Positions 6,163 through 11,872 of a DNA stretch of 11,872 nucleotides are shown piece by piece. The stretch comes from DATBFX01 sp036558305. Lineage in GTDB: Bacteria > Chloroflexota > Chloroflexia > Thermomicrobiales > UBA6265. The stretch lies in the NCBI GenBank assembly GCA_036558305.1, contig DATBFX010000388.1, forward strand, positions 1 through 11,872. The letters are read 5' to 3'. Within the stretch, counting starts at the first letter, position 1. Each line of letters starts with the position of its first letter. Under the pieces are notes generated by a model. That model saw only the letters and a program-made list of their open reading frames with translations. It made no database searches and was not told where the DNA came from. The position numbers were made by a program, and so were the translations under genes.

Positions 6163-6217
6163 GGGAACACGGCCGCGCTCGGTCCGGCAGGACTGGGCGC
6201 GGCCGTGTTGCGTTCCC
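6163..6217 (+). other. 13-bp stem-loop between rpmF and fabH
   Basis: AACACGGCCGCGC (6166-6178) pairs perfectly with GCGCGGCCGTGTT (6197-6209). In the 18-base loop GTCC (6182-6185) can pair with GGAC (6190-6193), and GGGAAC (6163-6168) has a second partner GTTCCC (6212-6217), which would compete with the main stem. No T run follows, so an intrinsic terminator is doubtful. A partial terminator, an RNA-processing site or an mRNA-stabilising 3' structure for the ribosomal message are possible. It starts eight bases after the rpmF stop. Confidence 0.6.
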
Positions 6218-6299
6218 GATCCGTTCGCGGCACACTGACCGCGGCGGGTCCCGTTCCTCGGTTCCGTTGGAGCCGGCTGGGCGGACCAGGAGAGGGCCG

Positions 6300-7370
6300 A
6301 TGAAGCGATACGCGGCGATCACCGGTTGGGGTATGTCCGTCCCGGAGCGCGTGCTGACCAACGCGGACTTCGAGCGGATGGTCGACACCTCCGACGAGTG
6401 GATCGTTAGCCGCACCGGGATCAAAGAGCGCCACGTCGTCGGACCGCAGGACTCGACCACCTCCCTCTCCGTCGCTGCTGCCCGGCAAGCCCTGGACCGA
6501 GCCGGGCTTACCGCCGAGGAGATCGACCTCATCATCGTCGGAACCTGTACCCCGGACCAATTCCTGGTCTCCCAGGCCTGCCTGGTCCAGGCCGAAATCG
6601 GCGGCAATGCCGGTGCCTTCGACCTCTCGGCCGCCTGCTCCGGATTCGTCTATGCCCTCTCGACCGCCACCCAGTTCGTCCAAACCGGTGTCTACGACCG
6701 CGTTCTCGTCATCGGCGCCGATACCCTGACCCGCTTCGTCGACTACACCGACCGCACCACCTGCATCCTCTTCGGCGATGGTGCCGGCGCCTTCGTCATC
6801 GAGGCCACCAACCGACCGCGCGGCTTGCTCTCGACCGTCCTGGGCGCCGACGGTGCCGGCCACAAGCACCTCTACATCCCCGGCTGGGGCGCCTTCGTCC
6901 CCGAGTCGGCCGAGATCTTTCCCGAGTATCGGCCGTACCTCCAGATGAACGGCAACGAGGTCTTCAAGTTCGCGGTCCGCGTTATGGGCGATGCCGCCGC
7001 CGAAGCGGTCGAGCGGGCTGGTCTGCACTTTTCCGACATCGACATGCTGATCCCCCATCAAGCCAATCTCCGCATCATCGACGCCGCTGCTCGCCGTCTC
7101 GATCTTCCCCGCGAAAAGGTCTGGGTCAATCTCGACCGCTACGGCAACACCTCCGCCGCCACCATCCCGATCGCCCTCTGCGAGGCCGAAGCCGCCGGTC
7201 AGCTTCGCGAAGGCGACAACCTCGTCTTCGTCGCGTTCGGCGGTGGTCTCGCCTGGGCCGCCGGTGTCGTTCGCTGGGGCACGGAGGGCGTCTGTCGGGA
7301 TCCCGCCTGCCGCCGCTCGACACCGTTGACCGCGACGGCGACCGCCGCATCAATGACAGACGGAGGGTAA
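6300..7370 (+). CDS. fabH: beta-ketoacyl-ACP synthase III
   Basis: FabH condenses acetyl-CoA (or a branched primer) with malonyl-ACP, starting type II fatty acid synthesis. The catalytic triad is intact: Cys113 in SAACSGFVYAL, His253 in IPHQANLRIIDA and Asn283 in YGNTSAATIP. The GDGAGAFVIE segment and the terminal GGGLAWAAGVVRWG are typical. I chose ATG 6300, behind AGGAGAGGG, over the in-frame start at 6267; this gives 356 residues. Homologues normally end near the VVRWG at about 327; the remaining 29 residues (VCRDPACRRS ... TATATAASMTDGG) are low-complexity and probably lack a fold. The stop directly overlaps the fabG ribosome-binding region, so fabH and fabG are translationally close. Confidence 0.96.
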   Translation: MKRYAAITGWGMSVPERVLTNADFERMVDTSDEWIVSRTGIKERHVVGPQDSTTSLSVAAARQALDRAGLTAEEIDLIIVGTCTPDQFLVSQACLVQAEIGGNAGAFDLSAACSGFVYALSTATQFVQTGVYDRVLVIGADTLTRFVDYTDRTTCILFGDGAGAFVIEATNRPRGLLSTVLGADGAGHKHLYIPGWGAFVPESAEIFPEYRPYLQMNGNEVFKFAVRVMGDAAAEAVERAGLHFSDIDMLIPHQANLRIIDAAARRLDLPREKVWVNLDRYGNTSAATIPIALCEAEAAGQLREGDNLVFVAFGGGLAWAAGVVRWGTEGVCRDPACRRSTPLTATATAASMTDGG

Positions 7371-7372
7371 GC

Positions 7373-8119
7373 GTGCCAGAGGAGTCGAAGGTCGCCGTCG
7401 TCACGGGAGGCACCAGGGGCATCGGTCTCGCCATCGGCAAGCGATTGGCCCGCGACGGCTACGACCTGGTCGTCAGCTACCGCGGCGACGAAGAAACCGC
7501 CGCGAACGCGAAATCGGAACTCGCCCAACTCGAACGCAAGATCGAGGTGATGGCGGCCGACGTCTCGACCGCCGACGGTGCCGGCAGCTTGATCGAAACG
7601 GCCATGCAGACCTACGGCCGCCTCGATGTCCTGGTCAACAACGCCGGCATCACCCGCGACACCCTGATCATGCGGATGAGCGAAGACGATTGGGACGCCG
7701 TTCTGACGACGAATCTCAAAGGCGCCTTCCTCTGCGCCAAAGCTGCCATCCGCCCGATGCTCCGCCAGCGGTCCGGCCGCATCGTCAACCTCTCCTCCGT
7801 CGTCGGCATCGGCGGCAACGCCGGCCAGGCCAATTACGCCGCCGCCAAGGCCGGTCTGATCGGTCTCACGAAGTCGCTCGCGAAGGAAGTCGGCTCCCGC
7901 AACATCACCGTCAACGCCGTCGCGCCCGGTTTCATCGAGACCCGCCTCACCGACGCCCTGCCGCAAGAGATCAAGGACAACCTGCTCAAGAACACCCCGC
8001 TCGGCCGCTTCGGCAGCCCCGACGACGTCGCCGGCGCCGTCGCCTTCCTCGTCTCACCCGACGCCAACTTCATCACCGGCCACGTCCTGACCGTCGACGG
8101 CGGACTGTTCATGGCATGA
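7373..8119 (+). CDS. fabG: 3-oxoacyl-ACP reductase
   Basis: FabG is the NADPH-dependent ketoreductase of fatty acid elongation, a short-chain dehydrogenase. The 248-residue protein has the Rossmann motif TGGTRGIG (11-18), NNAG (89-92) and the catalytic set Asn114, Ser142, Tyr155 and Lys159 (YAAAK), plus PGFIETRLTDALP and the C-terminal GHVLTVDGG. The GITRD following NNAG and the overall pattern favour FabG over other reductases of this fold. The start is GTG at 7373 with GGAGGG five bases upstream, itself at the 3' end of fabH; only two bases separate the genes. A GACGGACA repeat array begins 11 bases after the stop. Confidence 0.96.
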   Translation: MPEESKVAVVTGGTRGIGLAIGKRLARDGYDLVVSYRGDEETAANAKSELAQLERKIEVMAADVSTADGAGSLIETAMQTYGRLDVLVNNAGITRDTLIMRMSEDDWDAVLTTNLKGAFLCAKAAIRPMLRQRSGRIVNLSSVVGIGGNAGQANYAAAKAGLIGLTKSLAKEVGSRNITVNAVAPGFIETRLTDALPQEIKDNLLKNTPLGRFGSPDDVAGAVAFLVSPDANFITGHVLTVDGGLFMA

Positions 8120-8130
8120 CGACGCTCGTG

Positions 8131-8279
8131 GTGAGACGGACAGACGGACAGACGGACAGACGAGCGAGTCATCGGTCGTCGGTCGCCGGACACCTCAGTC
8201 CTCAGTCCGGGGAACCCTTTGGGTCCCTCAGTCCTCTCTCGACCGTCCGTCTGTCCGCCTGTCCGTCTGTCCGTCTCAC
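8131..8279. repeat. paired tandem-repeat hairpin element, unit GACGGACA
   Basis: The left arm 8131-8162 contains GACGGACA in tandem; the right arm 8248-8279 is its reverse complement at 31 of 32 positions. The 85-base loop holds a second repeat class, CTCAGTC, directly repeated at 8194-8200, 8201-8207 and again at 8227-8233, around a GGGAACCC...GGGTCCC hairpin. The element fills nearly all of the fabG/accC gap; its right arm ends four bases before the accC ATG. GGACAGACGGACA also occurs in the loop of the rsmD/coaD element (3803-3815). No protein is encoded. Confidence 0.9.
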
Positions 8280-8283
8280 GGCC

Positions 8284-9666
<1,383 letters not shown>

Positions 9667-9676
9667 GTAAGCGTCG

Positions 9677-10237
9677 ATGACCGATTCGGATTCGGACCGC
9701 CGCCAAGACGGTCGCAATGGCGGCGGTCCGAGCCGTCGTGGCCGCACCGGAGGGAACGGTCGCGCCGGGCGTTCGGCGCCCGGTGGCCGCCGCCACCAGG
9801 CCCGCATCCTCGCCCTCCAGATCCTGTTCGAGGTCGACCTGACGGCGCACGACCCGATGGAGGTGCTGGCCCGCACGTTCGCCGATCAACCCGCCCCGCC
9901 GGAGACGCGGCGCTACGTCGAACGCCTGGTCGTCGGGACGTTGACGGACCAGGAGGAGATCGATCGCCACGTGTTCGCCGCGGCGCCGGCCTTTCCCGTT
10001 GCCCAACTCCCCTCCATCGACCGCAACGTCCTCCGCATCGCCATCTATGAGCTGCTGCGCCAACCCGACGTCCCTCCCAAGGTCGCCATTAACGAAGCCG
10101 TCGAACTCGCCAAACGGTTCGGCGGTGATAACTCCGGACGGTTCGTCAATGGCGTGCTCGGCACCGTCGTCGGTGCGATCGGCCGCGACCCGACAACCGA
10201 AGAACTCCCCCCCAGCCAGACCGAGTCCACCCCATAG
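9677..10237 (+). CDS. nusB: transcription antitermination factor NusB
   Basis: NusB pairs with NusE (S10) on boxA RNA to promote antitermination of rRNA operons and assists ribosome assembly. The helical NusB fold starts near residue 38 (RRHQARILALQILFEVDL) and includes the conserved PSIDRNVLRIAIYEL (112-126) and VAINEAVELAKRFGG (136-150) segments, then GRFVNGVLGTV. The first 37 residues are a Gly/Arg/Ser/Asp-rich disordered extension absent from short NusB proteins; the basic stretch may aid RNA binding, which is inference. The ATG at 9677 is ten bases after accC, so cotranscription is likely. The C-terminal PPSQTESTP tail is also low-complexity. Length is 186 residues against about 140 in E. 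coli. Confidence 0.95.
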   Translation: MTDSDSDRRQDGRNGGGPSRRGRTGGNGRAGRSAPGGRRHQARILALQILFEVDLTAHDPMEVLARTFADQPAPPETRRYVERLVVGTLTDQEEIDRHVFAAAPAFPVAQLPSIDRNVLRIAIYELLRQPDVPPKVAINEAVELAKRFGGDNSGRFVNGVLGTVVGAIGRDPTTEELPPSQTESTP

Positions 10238-10531
10238 CGCGCGCCGTCACCAGCCGTCGCATCCCGGCGAACGACGAACCGGGTGTCCCACCCGACGGGA
10301 CCCGTGCCGGGTGGTTTGCCCTGCGACCGTCGTGTATCATCCGAGCCAACGGACGCTCGGCGAGCAGTCCGATTTGGGTCTGCGGTGGACCCGGTCGGTG
10401 CGGAGCGAGCATCCGTCGAGGGTGGGGAGGTCGGGCCACGAGTCGCCCCGTGCCGCGCAGGCGGACCGGGGTTCGCGGCCGGAGGAGATGTCGAGTCGGC
10501 CGAGGGTGTCGCTCGATGGGAGGTGGGTGGT
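10238..10531 (+). promoter_or_regulatory. acpP leader with competing hairpins
   Basis: This 294-base gap has no gene I can support. CACCCG (10289-10294) can pair either with CGGGTG upstream (10280-10285) or with CGGGTG downstream (10308-10313), so two hairpins exclude each other; the second encloses ACGGGACCCGT (10295-10305). A weak -10-like TATCAT lies at 10335-10340 with no convincing -35. The segment ends in GGGAGG (10518-10523), the Shine-Dalgarno of acpP. The layout is that of a possible attenuator or regulated leader, but no known riboswitch is recognised. Confidence 0.45.
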
Positions 10532-10768
10532 TTGGCGACCGTTTTTGAGCGGGTGCGAAGCATCGTCGCGGAGCGCCTGGGCGTCGACGAAGATAAAATC
10601 ACGATGGAGTCCGAATTCATCGGCGACCTCAACGCCGACTCCCTCGACCTCGTCGAAGTGATCATGGCGCTCGAGCAGGAGTTCGACACCGAAGTCAAGG
10701 ACGAAGACGCGGAGAACATTCGCACCGTCGGCGATGCCGTCAACTTCATCGAGGAGCACGGCGGCTAA
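10532..10768 (+). CDS. acpP: acyl carrier protein
   Basis: AcpP carries growing acyl chains on a 4'-phosphopantetheine arm attached to serine. The 78-residue product is the typical length and strongly acidic, with NADSLDLVEVIMALEQEF; Ser37 in DSL is the attachment site. The frame stays open back to 10283, but homology begins at LATVFERVRSIV, so I place the start at TTG 10532, eight bases after GGGAGG. GTG at 10523 is a less likely alternative. The AcpP substrate chain is built by FabH and FabG and fed by AccC, all upstream in this window; fabD and fabF are not present. It ends in HGG before a 262-base non-coding gap. Confidence 0.95.
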   Translation: MATVFERVRSIVAERLGVDEDKITMESEFIGDLNADSLDLVEVIMALEQEFDTEVKDEDAENIRTVGDAVNFIEEHGG

Positions 10769-11030
10769 CCGGAACAACAATCCCGTCGATCGCGGCGGCT
10801 GGCGAAGGGCGGCCGCGGCCCCAGGGCCGTTGCCGAGCACCAACCAGGAGGTGTGCCGCTTTGCGTTCTCGGTTCATCGGCGGCGACGCTCTGTCGGCGC
10901 CCCGGTGAGCAACAGGTTTCGGAGGAACACGTTTCGCGACGGTACGGATCGATCGTCCGTGTGATGTTCGGCGGGATCGATCCCGCTGAGCGGACCCGTC
11001 GCGGTTCCACGTCCTGTGAGGAGCAGCACC
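10769..11030 (+). other. acpP-tatC intergenic region with inverted repeats and a mini-ORF
   Basis: A short hairpin CGGCC-CCAG-GGCCG (10816-10829) without a T run could weakly end acpP transcription. AGGAGGTG (10846-10853), a perfect Shine-Dalgarno, is followed nine or so bases later by TTG at 10861 opening a 15-codon frame (MRSRFIGGDALSAPR, stop 10906-10908). Two inverted repeats then share GGATCGATC: ACGGA/TCCGT at 10945-10961 and the perfect 16-base palindrome 10971-10986. GAGGAG (11018-11023) is the ribosome-binding site of tatC. No convincing promoter is seen. Confidence 0.4.
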
Positions 11031-11831
11031 ATGGCACGCGCCCTTCCCATCCCGAAAGTCCGCATCCCGGTTCCCAAACTACCCAGCCTTCCCGACCCTG
11101 ACGAACCCGACGTCTTCGAGGAGATGACGCTCGCCGAGCACCTCAACGAGCTGCGCTCCCGCATCGTCAAAACGTGCCTGGCCATCGGCGCGGCCTTCGT
11201 GATCGCGATCTTCCTCGCCTCGCCGATGCTCGACCTGGTCAAACATACCGCCGACGTCGAAAAGTTCGACGTCAACGAGGCGACCGAGCCGATCACGGAC
11301 TACTTCAAGATCGCCATGTACATGGCGATCGCCTTCGCCCTCCCGGTCATCTTCTACCAGATGTTTGCCTTCGTCGCGCCCGGTTTGACGAGGAAGGAAA
11401 AGCGCCTCGTCTATAGCTCGTTGCCGTTCGTCGTCGTGCTGTTCCTGGCCGGGGCAGCCTTCGCCTTCTTCCTGGCTATCCCGCGCGCCTTCGCCTTTCT
11501 GTCGTCGTTCAAATCGGAGACGTTCGACTATTCGCCGACGGCGGGGAGCATCTTCAGCTTCTACCTCCAGGTCACCCTCGGCATGGGCATCGCCTTTGAA
11601 CTGCCCATCATCATGTACCTCCTGGCCCGCTTGGGGATCGTCAGCCCACGACGGATGGCGAAGTCCCGCCGCTACGCCGCCGTGATCGTCTTGATCGCTG
11701 CCGCCATCATCACGCCGACACCCGACCCGTTCAACATGCTCTTCGTGGCGGCACCCATCTATTGCCTCTACGAACTCGGCCTGATCTTTGCCAGGATTGC
11801 CAGCGTCCGTGCCGGACGGACGACCGAATAG
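11031..11831 (+). CDS. tatC: Sec-independent protein translocase subunit TatC
   Basis: TatC is the membrane receptor of the twin-arginine pathway: it binds RR signal peptides and recruits TatA to export folded proteins. The 266-residue product has a proline-rich cytoplasmic N-terminus (KVRIPVPKLPSLPDPDEPD), the conserved EHLNELRSRI (36-45), and six predicted membrane segments near 48-66, 92-116, 132-153, 175-199, 213-229 and 234-254. The conserved FELP glutamate (Glu190) and ITPTPDPFN in the last loop are present. I chose ATG 11031, seven bases after GAGGAG, over GTG 11016. No tatA or tatB gene is adjacent in the window, so the pore-forming partner must be elsewhere or just downstream. Confidence 0.96.
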   Translation: MARALPIPKVRIPVPKLPSLPDPDEPDVFEEMTLAEHLNELRSRIVKTCLAIGAAFVIAIFLASPMLDLVKHTADVEKFDVNEATEPITDYFKIAMYMAIAFALPVIFYQMFAFVAPGLTRKEKRLVYSSLPFVVVLFLAGAAFAFFLAIPRAFAFLSSFKSETFDYSPTAGSIFSFYLQVTLGMGIAFELPIIMYLLARLGIVSPRRMAKSRRYAAVIVLIAAAIITPTPDPFNMLFVAAPIYCLYELGLIFARIASVRAGRTTE

Positions 11832-11872
11832 TCTTGGCGCGAACGGCCCCGGTTTTTGGTGACGGGGGCGGC

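Noticed and set aside
5286..7061. 591-residue open frame on the minus strand across the DUF177 gene, rpmF and fabH
   Set aside because: It overlaps three well-identified genes and the strong promoter; long antisense frames are expected at this G+C content.
7690..8283. Upstream in-frame extension of accC across the end of fabG
   Set aside because: The translation is Arg/Pro-rich shadow sequence through fabG and the repeat element; AccC homology begins exactly at ATG 8284.
10488..10661. ATG preceded by GGAGGA opening a frame that runs into acpP
   Set aside because: The frame overlaps acpP out of phase and encodes Ser/Arg-rich shadow sequence without recognisable features.
10964..11030. MFGGIDPAE at 10964, reminiscent of a TatA N-terminus just before tatC
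   Set aside because: No hydrophobic helix follows in any frame, there is no ribosome site, and the similarity is only a few residues, within a palindrome.
11846..11869. Possible terminator after tatC (GCCCC ... GGGGC)
   Set aside because: The stem is only five pairs with a 14-base loop and the window ends before any T run could be seen.

Overview
The window is a high-G+C, gene-dense stretch of bacterial chromosome made almost entirely of housekeeping genes. The gene content and order (recG, rsmD, coaD, a DivIVA/SepIVA-like gene, DUF177 gene, rpmF, then fatty-acid genes) and the long N-terminal extension on RecG suggest a high-G+C Chloroflexota bacterium, perhaps near Thermomicrobia. That placement is an inference from layout and protein character, not from any search. 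All genes read on the + strand except rpmB.

Layout: positions 1-172 hold hairpins and the terminator of the minus-strand ribosomal protein gene rpmB (173-367). A divergent intergenic region leads into recG (624-3113), rsmD (3230-3796), coaD (3883-4404), a coiled-coil SepIVA-like gene (4450-4959) and a small AbrB/MazE-like gene (4989-5222). A near-consensus sigma-70 promoter at 5263-5292 followed by a 9-bp hairpin at its predicted start point opens a second unit: DUF177 gene (5397-5915), rpmF (5955-6155), fabH (6300-7370), fabG (7373-8119), accC (8284-9666) and nusB (9677-10237). acpP (10532-10768, TTG start) and tatC (11031-11831) follow, each behind a 260-295 base leader with inverted repeats.

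Functionally the window links genome maintenance (RecG), ribosome production (L28, L32, RsmD, DUF177 protein, NusB), coenzyme A synthesis (CoaD) and type II fatty acid synthesis (FabH, FabG, AccC, AcpP). CoaD product is the precursor of the phosphopantetheine arm carried by AcpP, and FabH, FabG and AccC act on the same pathway. plsX, fabD and accB, often found beside such genes, are absent here.

The most unusual signal is not a protein. At four gene junctions (recG/rsmD, rsmD/coaD, coaD/SepIVA-like, fabG/accC) there is a short tandem array of 7- or 8-base units and, 17-85 bases further on, its near-perfect reverse complement, giving stems of 24-32 bp. Unit sequences differ between loci (TAGCCGG, GGCGGAG, GACGGACA) but the architecture is the same. 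Left arms overlap or directly follow stop codons, and two have been absorbed into the C-terminal codons of rsmD and coaD. Right arms run up to within 2-18 bases of the next start codon. Two elements with the same unit differ at one terminal base and the opposite arm differs to match.
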